64,000 bases of DNA, from positions 18,588,718 through 18,652,717 of the forward strand of contig CM055107.1 of assembly GCA_029204225.1 (NCBI GenBank). Reading direction: 5' to 3'. A program made the translations under genes and the position numbers. Within the stretch, counting starts at the first letter, position 1, and every line of letters starts with the position of its first letter. Positions 35,711-48,422 of the stretch are shown here, piece by piece. The stretch comes from Diphasiastrum complanatum (lineage: Eukaryota; Streptophyta; Lycopodiopsida; Lycopodiales; Lycopodiaceae). The notes beneath the pieces were generated by a model. That model saw nothing but the letters and a program-made list of their open reading frames with translations. It was not told where the DNA came from and searched no databases.

Positions 35711-36343
35711 TGTGAAATTTCTAGCAAGTTCACATGTGTGGGATATGGACCATAAATGTGTGAATGATCTTCCTAAGCTTTGTGTTAGCACATAGATCAA
35801 TTGAAGAGTGAAATTCACAATCTATCTCTAGATTCTATGGCTTAATCACAATCTAGCATGCTAATTATCAAACAATAATTACTTTCACACGTGTGGAAAA
35901 AGTACAAAGAAAATTAATGCATGAGAGAAACCTGCTCCTTGAGTTAGAGAGAGAATGAAGTTGAAGCTTTAGTGAAAATCCAAATTGACAAGAGAATAGC
36001 TTCAATGCATGATTCATCATCCAAAATTTCTTTGAGATCCCACATACATATATAGGAGATGGTATTAGATCAAGGTGGCACTAGCCTCCAATCACATTTT
36101 CCCACTTCTAAGAGTAGTATCTACCTAAAATATGACACCTATCACTTTGCATGTAGAGAAATGCAACTACATCTACGAACTTTCTACATATGTCACTTTC
36201 TAGAATACAAATGTACAAATGTTCATGCATGTGCCAATACAAGTCTTAGTTTGCTTTGCATGTCACTTGTGGCAAACTAAACTTTATGCATGTGTAGTGG
36301 CTCGAGTTTCTACTAGGCCAAATTTGGCTTTTCATGTCTAACA
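35711..36343 (-). repeat. Z3 5' LTR
   Basis: About 633 bp from TGTGAAATTTCTAGC to TTCATGTCTAACA. A TATATATAGG stretch (about 36,049-36,057) could be the minus-strand promoter. It is unrelated to the Y-LTR. The right end is inferred from the TG..CA rule, since no partner LTR is in the window. Confidence 0.65.
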
Positions 36344-36830
36344 ACTACATGTATGTGTTGACATATTCCCTGCAACTGAGAATCTATTTGCTGTCTTTTG
36401 TTTTTCTTTACTTCTGCTTATAGGTTATGCTGGTGTTCTGCCTGTCAGGAAGTTTATCTTTCTTGTTTTAGAGACCATATCAGACATGAGGGAACTGATA
36501 ACGATATAGCATATTTTCTTGCTTGTCAGAGGACACCAAGGTAGGTCTCTCTTGAACTAAAGTCACATGCTCATCTACCAAACATGCAAGTCATGCATTC
36601 AACCAAGAAATCAGCATGAAAAATGGTTGCAATGCCATGAAACCCTACTCTACTAATGCAAAACGAGTTTGAACAAATCCTTACAACTAAAACTAAGCTA
36701 CACCTACATTAATCCACAATACAAGAAACAAGAAACTAATCTAACAACATTTTAGATGTCCAAGGAACAAGAAACACTCATTTCTTGATTCTTGGACAAA
36801 CCAAGAACATCAAGAACCGGATTGTAAGTG
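36344..36830. other. Flank of Z3 LTR, no gene seen
   Basis: AT-rich, shared by all three copies of the block (46,975-47,461 and 62,035-62,460). I find no reading frame or repeat in it. The third copy has a 17-base extra segment (CGGAGAGTGTGGGCATT, about 62,140). Confidence 0.5.
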
Positions 36831-36951
36831 AGATCAACTCTAGCACAGAAGAATGTATCATCTGAACATGAGAAGCCTCTACAAGATGAGAGAAAAGACA
36901 TTGTGACATGTCTGAAGATATCCAGACCAGACACTGACTTCAATGAAAGGA
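36831..36951 (+). pseudogene. V(+) integrase fragment duplicated with unit 2
   Basis: 120 bases encoding HLNMRSLYKM-like integrase sequence, identical in extent to 26,137-26,257. It has no V element upstream, which shows that unit 2 derives from unit 1 rather than the reverse. Confidence 0.85.
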
Positions 36952-37697
36952 ATCCGACGTTCGTCGCATTATGATGTCCACGTCATTGATTTGAGTCCCG
37001 AATATTTTTCTGATTAGATTGGTTAAGGATGTGGACGCAAGATTCCGATGTGTTTTGGGACTTCGAAATCCGACGTCTGTGAATTTCGGATTTTTGTGCC
37101 ATCTGCAGATTCTTTTCTCACTCTTTCTCACAGTTTTGGAGCATTTGGTGCATTTGGAGCTGGAAAATTTTGATGCTTTTGGAGCTTTTGGAGCTTGGAG
37201 ATTTTGGAGCTTTTGGAACTTTTGGAGGTAGTTGTTTTGTTTTTGCCTTTTCTCTTAGAGATAAAGTTTGCTTTGTTTGTTTTTGTGAAAGAAAGTGAGG
37301 AGGGATGTTAAAAAGTGATGAAGGGAAAGTGTAAAGCGTAAAGTAAATGATGGAAGAGTGTAAAGTAAATAGTGTAAAGTAAAAAATGTAAAGTAAAAAG
37401 TGTAAAGTAGATAGTGCAAAGATAATAATGCATAGATAGTGTATGAATTTTTTAGAGAGAGAGAGAGAGAGAGAAGAAGTGTGCATGTGTGTGTGTGTTT
37501 TGCATTTTGCATTGATTTAGAATTTAGGGCAATAGAAAAATAGATAGTGTTTGATAGTAATTAAATGTTAGATTTGTAAGAGGGGTGGGGGAGGGGGAGC
37601 GTGTATGTGAGTGTGTTTTGCATTTTGCATTAATTTAGAATTTAGGATAATAGATAAATAGATAGTGTTTGGTAGTAATTGAATGATAGATTTGTAA

Positions 37698-37772
<75 letters not shown>

Positions 37773-37978
37773 GTGTGTGTGTGTGTGTGTGTTTTGCATT
37801 TTGTATTGATTTAAGATTCAGGGTGATAGATGAATAGATAGTGTATGATGAAAATTGAATGTTAAATTTGTAATTTGTTAGAGAGAGAGAAAAGTAAATG
37901 CATATTCGATGATGATTTGCATTGCTAGAAATTTAAATTTGTAATTTATTTAAACAAAACTTAACAGAGAGAGAGAAA
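36952..37978. repeat. Repeat H and GA minisatellite, copy 2
   Basis: As 26,258-27,309, with one GGAGCGTTTGGTTCATTT unit lost near 37,153, an extra GTAAAGTAAA word near 37,370, and a shorter GA run at 37,700-37,770. Confidence 0.8.
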
Positions 37979-38832
37979 TGTAAGAGAGGTAGTAAATATT
38001 CTTCCATAGAGAACATGATGAAAGTTTGAGTAAATGATATCATTGTCTTCAATCGGGTCTATATCTGATCTATGTACTAATAGAACAGTATTAGCTCAGA
38101 TTGCATATGCATGTGAAAATCATATGTAGAAGTAAGAGACAACTTAAGACAATTTAGACAATAAGAATCTATTGATCAAAAATGAATTTTATAACTCTGA
38201 ATTTGCTTCATCATTATACATCTCTTGCTGTCTTATCTCGCTGTTGTGTCTCTGATTGAGTGATTGAGTTACAACGAGTAGTGCACATGTATTTACATTG
38301 CTACAGGACATGTATTTTGGCCTTTTATTTACAGGTCTTTTTGCCTTTTAATATTCGCAATAGTTTATCTCTTCATCTTAGCTTCGTGTTTCGCAAATTA
38401 TTCGCGACAATCTCTTTGCGACAATTTCATCGTTCGCGAATTGTTTGTGATAGATGACAATTCTTTGAGCTTGAAGAAGAAATATAGAATATTTCATGAA
38501 TTGTTTGCGATAGGTGAGCTTGAAGAACAGTCCAGAAGATTTTGTGAATTGTTTGCAACAATTTTACGACATCTAAGGTCTGCACAAGAAAGATAATATC
38601 CTGCCACAATATTGTATTCACGAATGTTTCGAGCTTCAACAAGAAAGCCACGAGCTTCTATGAGTAACTGTTTTGCGAAACTTTCGAGTTGACTGCAAGA
38701 CAAAGTTCGCGAATCCTTTGAGGTTGATCACGGATAAAAATGTTTTGATTTCGCTTTCGTTTCTTATCCTTTGTCAAGTAAACTGTGCTCTTTGTTAGTA
38801 GGACCAAGATCTCTCTTATCAGTTGTTCTACA
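37979..38832 (-). repeat. X3 3' LTR
   Basis: Counterpart of the X2 3' LTR with the same limits and the same polypurine complement (GCTCCCTCTC) after it. Confidence 0.85.
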
Positions 38833-41800
38833 GCTCCCTCTCAAAGTGGGTAGTTGGATTAATCCCAATTTTCTTTGTTGCTTCTCGAACAAAGCTTTAC
38901 CGAGTGGCTTCGTAAAGATATCAGCTGTCATTTCCTATGTGGGTATCAAGACTGTCTTCAGTATCTTCTTCTCGACTAAGTCCCAAATCACATGATATTT
39001 GATAGCTATGTGCTTCGTTTTTTAGTGAACTACAAGATCTTTCGTAAGATAGATTGCCGAAGTGTTATCCATTAACAAGACATAAGGTTCAGAAATAGAT
39101 TCATCAAATCCTTCCAGCATCTATTTAATCCAGATCATCTCATTTTCCATCTTGGCTGTTGCTACATATTCCACTTCACAGGAAGATTGAGCTATTGTTA
39201 TTTGCTTCTTGCTTATCCAGAGTATGGTTGTGCCAAATGCTAGAGTACAACCTCCTGAAATACTTTTGCTATCATTCTTCATTCATGCCTAGCTTGCGTC
39301 ACTGTAAGATTCCATGTAAAATCCAGCTTCCTTTGAATAACACAATCCATAGTCTTTCGTATCCTAGAGATATTGTAGTACTCTTTTTGCCAACTTCCAA
39401 TGCAATGATCTTGGGTTCAGATTATATTGGCTCAGCCTGTATATTGGAAATGCTATATCAGGTTTGGTGTTGTCTTCTAGATATAACAATGATCCAATCA
39501 GCCTATGATAGGGTGTTTTGGCCATTCGTTCCTCTTCCTCGAGAGTCTGCAGACAATCTGCCTTGCTTAATATTATTCCAAGTATCATGGGAGTATGTAC
39601 ACCTTTGCATTCGAGCATGTTGAAGTCTTCAATGATCTTTTGAGTATACTTTTGTTGGTGAAAATACAACTCACCACCTTCAAAATCTCTCACGATCTGC
39701 AAGCCTAGATAGATTTTAGCTTCTCCTAGGTCAGTGATCTTTTCAAGAAACGGCTCTTTTGACATTTGAAATTAACTTATTTCTTCTTGAGAAGATAAGT
39801 GTGTCATCAACATAGACATCTAGATGATTATTTCTTTTTGGACATGCTTGATATAGATATTTGACTCAGTAAATAGAGGTTTGAAGACTAAGGAACGTAG
39901 TATTTTGTCCTTCTTGCTATAACATTGTCTGGCTGCTTGTTTCAGACAATAAATGCTTTTATTCATGTGACATCCGTATTTAGGATATTCTTGGTTTACA
40001 AAACCAAGTGGTTGGTCCATGAATAAGTCTTCTTCCAATTCTGCGTGCAAGAAAGTGAATTGATGTATGTTTGACTACCGGTGAGAAGGTATCAGTGTAG
40101 TTGATCCCATACTGTTGTGAAAATCCTTCAGCAACTAACCTTGCTTTGTATCTGATGTTTTCTCCATCAAAACCTGTTTTGATCTTGTAGATCCACTTGC
40201 ACTTGACTGGTTTTCTGCCATCTAGTATAGCTGCAAATGTCCATACATTGTTCTTATACATGGATGACATTTTGTCCTCCATTGCCTGAATCTAGCGATC
40301 TTTATCTAGTCCATCAATAGCCTCCTTGAATGTTTGAGGTTCATTAGAAAATCCACAAAATTTGATGGTTGTGTTAAGAATATACTGACAGTATCTTTTT
40401 GGTGGTATTCATTGTCTATCAAATCTTCACACAGATGGTTTTGAGTTCGATTTTGCAGGTTTCAAGTTTGATTCTGATTCAAGCTTTTTTGTTGGAGTTT
40501 GACCTGGCGATTGGAGTCTGTCAGGTACTCGATCTTGACCTCCCTCTGAATCTGGTAACTCTCTTTCATCTTTTGCTTGTTTTCTTTCTGTCGTCTGGTA
40601 GCTCATAATAGCTTTTGAGAATTTCATAACCGACTAGATCACTGTCTACTATGTATTTGGACTTATCAAATTTAACATCTGGAACAACTTTTATTTTGCC
40701 ACTTTTGGATACATAGACACGATAATATGAAGAATGTAACTTGAATCCTACCAGAAAACCATGTTCTATCTTTTCATGAGTTTCTTTTTCAGTTTATCTG
40801 GTATGTGCATATACACTGTGCATCCGAATGTCCGAACATGTGCTAGATTTGGCTTCGACTTCCACCATATCTCATGAGGAATTTTATCCAGTATTCGAGA
40901 TGTCAGAATACGATTCTAAAGATAATTTGATGTAGCCACTGTTTCTGCCCACAACTCTTTTGGTGCTTTCGCATGAGCCATCATACACTTGCAGCTTCCA
41001 TAAGTGTACAATTCCTTCATTCAGCTATTCCATTGTGCTGAGGTGCGTAAGATGTAGTCTTAGTGTGCATAATACCTTGATCAATACAGTAAGCCTTGAA
41101 TTTGTTGGAAATGTACTCACCTCCACGATCTGTGCAAATCTGCTACAACTTATTGCATGTCTGCTTCTCAGCCCAATTTGTATACTCAACGAATTTCTTG
41201 AAAGGTTCAAATTTAGTATGTATAAAATATACTACAACGAACTTGCTGAAGTCATCAATAAACGTAATGAAGTATTTTTCATCGCCCAACGACAATGCTT
41301 TGAATGGTCCACAAATATCTGAATGCACAATTTCAAGTACCTTAGTTTCTTTATGAACATCCTTACAGAAAGGTGTTCTAGTCATCTTGCCTTTAAGACG
41401 AGACTCACAAGTAGTTCGAATATCTCTACTTTTGATTTTGACTCCTTGAATTCTCTGACTTTTGTTGGCTTGGTACAAGGCTTTCATGTTCATGTGACAT
41501 AGCCTTTTGTGCCACAATCTATCTGTTGATTCCTGAGTTTGATTTTCTTGTTTGATTCTTGTTCCAATGTTCAGGTTATTTAAATTTCCTTCTCTGTTCC
41601 CTTTAGCAACCAAGTTATCAAAGTATTCCTTGTATAGTCTTCAAGAGTTCTTTGTAAAGGTTACTGACATGTTTGTATCGACTATCTTAGCTACAGATAG
41701 AAGATCTTTGTCAAAAGTAGGGACATAGAGAACTTCCTCTAGTTTCTTGTCTCCCTGATTCGTGTCTAGCCATAATACACCAGTTCCATCAACCACATGC

Positions 41801-42402
41801 TTAGAACCGTCTCCAAGCATAATGAATCTCGAATAGTTTGTCTTCTCGTACTCAGACAATATTTGTTTCAAGGAAACAAAATGTGAGGTGGCTCCCGAAT
41901 CAAGTACGACTTCTCGAGTTTTAGAATTAGATGAATAGCATAGATCAGCACTAACTTAAGCTACTCAGTTCATTGTTGCCATGTCTTCTGCTGCTCTGGA
42001 GCATTCTGCTTTGTCTTCAACATAGTTTGAATCTGAAGGTTTGCTTCGATTTTGCTCCTTTTTGTTTCTCGGATTATGATAACAGTCTACTACTGCATGA
42101 CCCCGTTTATGACAATAAATGCATTCAATCTTTGGATTTAACCAGCACTTTTCTTCTGTGTGACCCGATCTTCTGCATCTATTGCAGATCTTCTTATCAC
42201 TAGAATACTTCTGTTGTTTTCCAGATTGTTGTTCATTAGTCTTAGCCTCATTCTTCTTTGATGACTCCCTCTTAAATATAGACTTCTTAGAAGATTTATT
42301 CTTTTGAGTAAATAGAGCTATTTCGGAATCATCATTGTCATCATAACGTTCATGAGCTTCTACTTCCTCCTTAACTCCGTCTATTGCCTTTTGAAGTGTA
42401 TG
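38833..42402 (-). pseudogene. X3: copia gag (C-terminal) to RNase H
   Basis: Duplicate of X2. Gag stays open across both knuckles (41,965-42,462: CNRCRRSGHTEEKC and CIYCHKRGHAVVDC), so X3 lacks the stop found in X2. Protease is LDSGATSHFVS. Integrase ORF is 41,143-41,613, RT 39,980-40,282 with YVDD near 39,800, and RT/RNase H 39,364-39,765. The frame breaks between RT segments are the same as in X2 and so predate the duplication. Confidence 0.9.
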
Positions 42403-42553
42403 AAGCATGCTGATGGATGTATGAAGAATGCTAAGAGAGGTGTGAAGATACCACTCTATCAACTCTGATTAGTTCTGATATCACTGTATCAGCTTTGAAC
42501 TTGTATACTCTGATACCATTGTATCATATTTAATTCCGTAGGCTCTGATACCA
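42403..42553 (-). promoter_or_regulatory. X3 leader with repeated primer-site motifs
   Basis: GCTCTGATACCA at 42,542-42,553, with CTCTGATACCA about 33 bases further in and a diverged third copy. Confidence 0.8.
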
Positions 42554-42554
42554 C

Positions 42555-42960
42555 TATAATAAAAATAGTAATTATTCGTCCACAAAGAAGACGATGAAAG
42601 TTTGAATAAATCAAACTAATATTAGTGTTTTCAATCGGGTCTTTATCTGATGTATGTACTAATAGAACAATATTAGCTGTGATTAAATATGCATGCGAAA
42701 ATTATATGCGGAAGTACGAGACAACTTAAGACAATTTAGACAATAAGAAACTATTGCTCAAAAAATAAATTTTATAGCTCTGAATCTGATTCATTGATAT
42801 ACATCTCTTGTTGTCTTATCTCGCTGTTGTATTTCTGATTGAGTGAGTGAGTTACAATGAGAAGTGTGTGTTTCAAGTTCGCGTTCATTTCTTATCCTTT
42901 GTCTAGTAAACTCTGCGCTTTGTTAGTAGAAGCAACATCTGTCTGATCAGTTGTTCTACA
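42555..42960 (-). repeat. X3 5' LTR, internally deleted
   Basis: 406 bp, same internal deletion as the X2 5' LTR. Confidence 0.85.
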
Positions 42961-43044
42961 AGAGAGAGATAATTGATTGCTATAATCTTATAAAAATTAT
43001 TACATTTGTGAAAATAAGATATAAATTACATGATGAGAGAGAGA

Positions 43045-43077
<33 letters not shown>

Positions 43078-43165
43078 TGTGTCTTTTACATTTTGCATTG
43101 ATTTAGGATTTAGGGTAGTAGATGAATAGATAGTGTTTGATGGTAATTGAATGTTAGATTTGTAG

Positions 43166-43201
<36 letters not shown>

Positions 43202-43226
43202 TTAGTATAATTCAATAGAAATTATT

Positions 43227-43302
<76 letters not shown>

Positions 43303-43362
43303 AGATTAGCATAATTCAATAGAAATTAGAGAGAGAGAGAGAGAGAGTTTTGCATTTTGACA
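42961..43362. repeat. GA compound minisatellite, unit 2
   Basis: As 32,294-32,732 but without the CA run and with different GA lengths. Confidence 0.8.
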
Positions 43363-44070
43363 TGTGTGTGTTATAGCATATTATCAATATAACATTTTAC
43401 TATTTGAATCTATCACCTTTAAATTCTTTAATTTGATCTAGTTTGCTATTTTGGACATAGTTCTTTATTTGGCAATTGAGGCCAATTTTCATATTATATT
43501 TAGAATTTGACTTTTCAAAGCTATATATGTCTAAAAGAATTTGAATTACCACTGTTAGAGAGTGAGAAAAATAGTCAGAGGTCAAGTTTAGTAGATTCAA
43601 AATTGAATGTCGGAGACATTGAATCTTGTCCACATTAAATGATAGGGTTTTTGTTATGGAGGGAAACCAAGCTCATTAATGATGCATGGATCTGCTACAA
43701 AAGGATGTAAACTCATGGGAGGAAGGATTCTTCTCTCTCTCATCTCATTTCATGCTTATACATGAGTTCTTTTGGGTTGATCTATCCATTGGTGCACTAT
43801 ATTCATGATATCTTGCAATCTGGTGTGTAGAATGCTCATATTTTGCTATATTCGGATCCACACGTGAATTACAGTAGGTTACTAATTTTGTATGGACAGA
43901 AACACCATGTTATCATAAGTTTAATGTTTCATTAATATCATTTTGCGTTTGCATCTCTTTCATTAAGTAGATGTTGATTTTCTCCATTTCAAATGGTCTA
44001 AATTGTGTTGTCATTCAAACCAAAGATCAATAGATGAATTTGGATCTTAATGATTGACAAAATATTCACG
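43363..44070 (+). repeat. Y-LTR, copy 3 (plus orientation)
   Basis: Duplicate of 32,733-33,440. It has ACAGTAGGTTACTAA where copy 2 has TTAGTACGTTACTAA; the Y-LTR at 54,361 agrees with this copy. Confidence 0.65.
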
Positions 44071-45780
44071 TATAAAGTCTTTATGGCCTTCTTGGTGGAT
44101 AAGTATCCAACCACGATCCATGAACTTGGATCACCTTTTCATTAGAGGAGTTCTAAATACAAAAAAGACCCTTTGGAAAGATTCTTTTTATATTTTTCTC
44201 AATTTTTTCTTACACATGGACTAATCAAAACACTCAAATTTGAAATCTACGTAACGTAACTTTTTGAGACAACATTTTGATTCTACACTAAAAATGGCAT
44301 AACTTTTTAGTGGTTAGTCCGAATTTCGCGAAGTTTGGTGCATTAGAAAGTGCTCAATAAGGGCTTTCCAAAGATATGTTAGATGACATACTTCTGAGCT
44401 ACAATTAAAAAGTTATGGCAAGTCAAAAGTGTTAGTGCTATAATATTTTAATAATATAAACCACATCTTGCACGAATTCTTAAAGGGTCTTTTTGGAACA
44501 CAAAACTCCCCTAATGTTCCTTGTTTCCAAGAGAATATTAGCAAAGCAGGTACTTCCAAAAACTCTAAGGTGATCAACCTTAGGCTTGATGTTGAACAAG
44601 ACTTCATGTGGTGTATTTCCTCCAAGATCTCCATCACTCCTAAAAGCTTTGATCTTCACTGAGAATTCCATCTCAACATATGCTTTGAATAATAGAAAAT
44701 AATCATGCACCATAAATCTTGAAGAAAGAAGATACAACCTAGTATATCTTGTGAAATCATCAAAAAAAGTAACAAAGCAAGTGGCACCTTCCTTACTGAG
44801 TGTATCAACTCTAATGAATGTGTAGTCTTGATAGAAGACCTTGGAAATGGCTTCTTATGTGATTTTGCTATTGCACAAGCTTCGCATGGCTTGATCTATT
44901 TGGAAAGTGATCTTGGTATGCCAATTGCTTTTGCATCCTTGACCATAGAAAACATGGATTTGAAATTCGGATGTCTCAATCTCCCATGCCATAATTCCTC
45001 CTTGAAAATATTAGTCCTAAAAGACAACATCACAAGACTTTGCACTTTCAAGTGGATCTGACTTGAAAATGCCAGCATATCTAGATCCATGTGCTAGGAT
45101 CTCATCACCTTTCTTAATAGTACAAGTATTGATATTAAATTTCACATCAAGGCCATTTTCAGGCATCTTTCTAGCACTTATGATGTTCTCTGTGAGTTTA
45201 GGAACAAAAAGAACATTGGAAAGAGATAAAATCTTAGAAGATGCAAGCTTTAAGGGAATACTCCCAACTCCTTCAATAGTACATTCATGGTCATTTTTTG
45301 TGTATATTGATTTCTTAATTCCTTCATAAGGTACAATAGAATGACAAGAATTCTTGTAGCAGCACATGTGTGATGAAGCTCCACTATCAATGTACCATGA
45401 TCCATCTTTTTCGAAGGGTGTAGAGGAAAAACTTGATAACATAAGGGATCCTTCTCCCTCACTTGCAATAGAGTCTTCTTTCTCATTGATGATGTTGACT
45501 TGCTTGAGTTGATTCTTCTTCTTAAAGCAATTAGAGGCATAATGCCCTTTCTTGCCGCAAAAGAAACACTTGATCTTCGTCTTCTTGAACTTGGAGGCAG
45601 AAGGATGTGATGAATCATCTTCTTCTCCATCTTTGTATTTGTTTACAAAATGATATTGTTGGTTCTTGTTCCTCCCTTTGAGCTTGTCTTTGACAAATAG
45701 AGATTTGTCATCTTCAATTTGATTAAGAGATAGCTTGTCCATTCTCAAAAGCTTGTACTTTTGTCTTGCTTCCTCGGAAC
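44071..45780 (-). pseudogene. Z4: copia gag-protease with shortened integrase
   Basis: Duplicate of Z3, including the 283-codon leader-gag-protease frame (45,017-45,868), the CCHC knuckle and WYIDSGASSHM. Private changes include EEARQKYKLL for EEAGQKYKLL and SARKM for SAGKM; in both, Z4 keeps the residue seen in Z2. Confidence 0.85.
44140..44516. mobile_element. Fold-back MITE, copy 4
   Basis: Duplicate of the MITE at 33,510, same site and orientation. Confidence 0.85.
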
Positions 45781-46340
45781 TTTCTTTGGCACGTGGAGAA
45801 TGCTCAAAGAAAACACAATTGACCCAAATACAATCACTTTGTATGAAACAATGTGTCAAACAACACAAAACAATGTCTAGATCTCATGTTTGGAAGATTG
45901 GTATATGCAAATATGGAATTTTGGATCAAAGATATTTTTTTTTGTCAAATCAAAAAGTGTCCACTTGGGTCTAGGACAATCTCTACCCTTATTTAAGAGC
46001 CTCTAGCTCTTGATTGTCTCATCAAATTGATTTGAAACAAATCACAATGGAATCTAGACTTTGCTAGCTTTCCAACAAGCTATGTAGTCACTATCTTTGG
46101 ATTTAGCAACAAAGAGAATAAAAGGATTGAAGTACACTGATTTTCACACGTGTGAAATCTCAAAAATCCATACAATCACTATTCATACTTGAAAACTTCA
46201 ATTCTTAACTCTTTGATCCACAAACTTCTCAAGCGATAATAGAAAAATGTGGAAAACTGCTTTCTAGCTTGAATAGATTTCAAAAATTTTCATACATGAC
46301 ATGATTATAGCATGCAAAGCTTAGTTTGGCTCTGATACCA
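45781..46340 (-). promoter_or_regulatory. Z4 leader and primer-binding site
   Basis: Duplicate of 35,151-35,710, with GCTCTGATACCA at 46,329-46,340. Confidence 0.8.
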
Positions 46341-46974
46341 TGTGAAATTTCTAGCAAGTTCACATGTGTGGGATATGGACCATAAATGTGTGAATGATCT
46401 TCCTAAGCTTTGTGTTAGCACATAGATCAATTGAAGAGTGAAATTCACAATCTATCTCTAGATTCTATGGCTTAATCACAATCTAGCATGCTAATTATCA
46501 AACAATAATTACTTTCACACGTGTGGGAAAAGTACAAAGAAAATTAATGCATGAGAGAAACCTGCTCCTTGAGTTAGAGAGAGAATGACAGTTGAAGCTT
46601 TAGTAAAAATCCAAATTGACAAGAGAATAGCTTCAATGCATGATTCATCATCCAAAATTTCTTTGAGATCCCACATACATATATAGGAGATGGTATTAGA
46701 TCAAGGTGGCACTAGCCTCCAATCACATTTTCCCACTTCTAAGAGTAGTATCTACCTAAAATATGACACCTATCACTTTGCATGTAGAGAAATGCAACTA
46801 CATCTACGAACTTTCTACATATGTCACTTTCTAGAATACAAATGTACAAATGTTCATGCATGTGCCAATACAAGTCTTAGTTTGCTTTGCATGTCACTTG
46901 TGGCAAACTAAACTTTATGCATGTGTAGTGGCTCGAGTTTCTACTAGGCCAATTTTGGCTTTTCATGTCTAACA
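46341..46974 (-). repeat. Z4 5' LTR
   Basis: Duplicate of 35,711-36,343 with a few substitutions. Confidence 0.65.
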
Positions 46975-47464
46975 ACTACATGTATGTGTTGACATATTCC
47001 CTGCAACTGAGAATCTATTTGCTGTCTTTTGTTTTTCTTTACCTCTGCTTATAGGTTATGCTGGTGTTCTGCCTGTCAGGAAGTTTATCTTTCTTGTTTT
47101 AGAGACCATATCAGACATGAGGGAACTGATAACGATATAGCATATTTTCTTGCTTGTCAGAGGACACCAAGGTAGGTCTCTCTTGAACTAAAGTCACATG
47201 CTCATCTACCAAACATGCAAGTCATGCATTCAACCAAGAAATCAGCATGAAAAATGGTTGCAATGCCATGAAATCCTACTCTACTAATGCAAAACGAGTT
47301 TGAACAAATCCTTACAACTAAAACTAAGCTACACCTACATTAATCCACAATACAAGAAACAAGAAACTAATCTAACAACATTTTAGATGTCCAAGGATCA
47401 AGAAACACTCATTTCTTGATTCTTGGACAAACCAAGAACATCAAGAACCGGATTGTAAGTGAGA

Positions 47465-48352
47465 CAATAACATGTATATTAATATTAATCACATTACTCA
47501 TAGATGTAATTGTGCTTTATTATTTGATTAGTCAACATCCAATAAAAGGTCGACGAATGTGAGTACACAGATTATGGTCACGATAATGTTATGATACATA
47601 ATTTTCTATTTTCATTTATGTATATGGCCTCTAATGTTGATAAAAAATGAAATTCAATGTGTTAATAAGAAACAATTTTAAAAAAATGCCATCCATTTTC
47701 ATTCTGTGGCATTCCAAGATTTATACCAAGGGGCCTTCTTTTTATCACTCCCGATATTACCCTTGGTTAGCAGAGTATTTTGGAATGTCTTCGGCCTCCT
47801 AATAACCCTCCCTATAATTCTCCTTATAAGCCCTTCTTATAACCCTCCTTACAACTCTCGGTTACCATGGATTTTTGAAATGTCCTTGGCCTCCTTATAA
47901 CCCTCCTTATAAGTCTCTTAAAAACATGTTCAAATATGCAAGGCTTATACTGAGGCCAACCTACAAACCCTGCACTAAAGCTTTCCACTATCCCCGTGCG
48001 TCTTCTTTTATTCTATATCTCAAAAGAATGCTCAAAAAAAGTGCTGGAAATCGTGCATCTTGTTGTAGTGCATCGGGTTTTGACAATCTGTGAGTGAATT
48101 TTTTCATTTCACCTATGGTACACCAATTATGTAGCACATGGCATGCCATGTAATATTAACTACATTCTATCTCTAGCTACAAGAAGATACTAATGAAATA
48201 CAAAAAATTTCAATAGATGTCAATGTAAACAAACGTGTCGCTTGTGAGGACCTCAATGTGAGACAACTTTGGAAGTGACATTGGTTGTCTATTAATAATC
48301 CTCTCAATGTCTCTTGATAGGTGTCATGACAGTATCTAACGCATCTTCCTTC
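47465..48352. other. Unassigned stretch with CCTCCTTATAA repeats
   Basis: No coding or transposon homology seen. Between about 47,755 and 47,920 a segment of about 95 bp (GGTTAnCA...TTTTGGAATGTCTTCGGCCTCC) occurs twice, with CCCTCCTTATAA-type words between and after. The rest is AT-rich without visible structure. Confidence 0.5.
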
Positions 48353-48422
48353 AATGGTATTGTGCTCACTAGCTTTTCATTTTCCAATACCAAAAAAGGC
48401 TTGAACACCATAACATGAGCCA
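48353..48422. repeat. Spacer S fragment
   Basis: 70 bases (GTGCTCACTAGCTTTTCATT...ATGAGCCACT) match about 5,408-5,477. It then switches to W linker sequence at GTCAATAG. Confidence 0.65.

Larger units (their letters stand above)
36831..47461. repeat. Tandem segmental duplication, unit 2
   Basis: 10,631 bp. It begins in mid-codon of V(+) integrase (TCAACTCTAGCACAGAAGAA) and ends at GATTGTAAGTGAGA, where unique sequence starts. By eye the two units differ by roughly one base per hundred or fewer, plus repeat-length changes. Confidence 0.95.

Noticed and set aside
36400-36600. Possible captured exon with a CAAGGTAGGT donor
   Set aside because: No open frame extends through it in any phase and no protein motif is seen. 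Present in all three block copies only by duplication.
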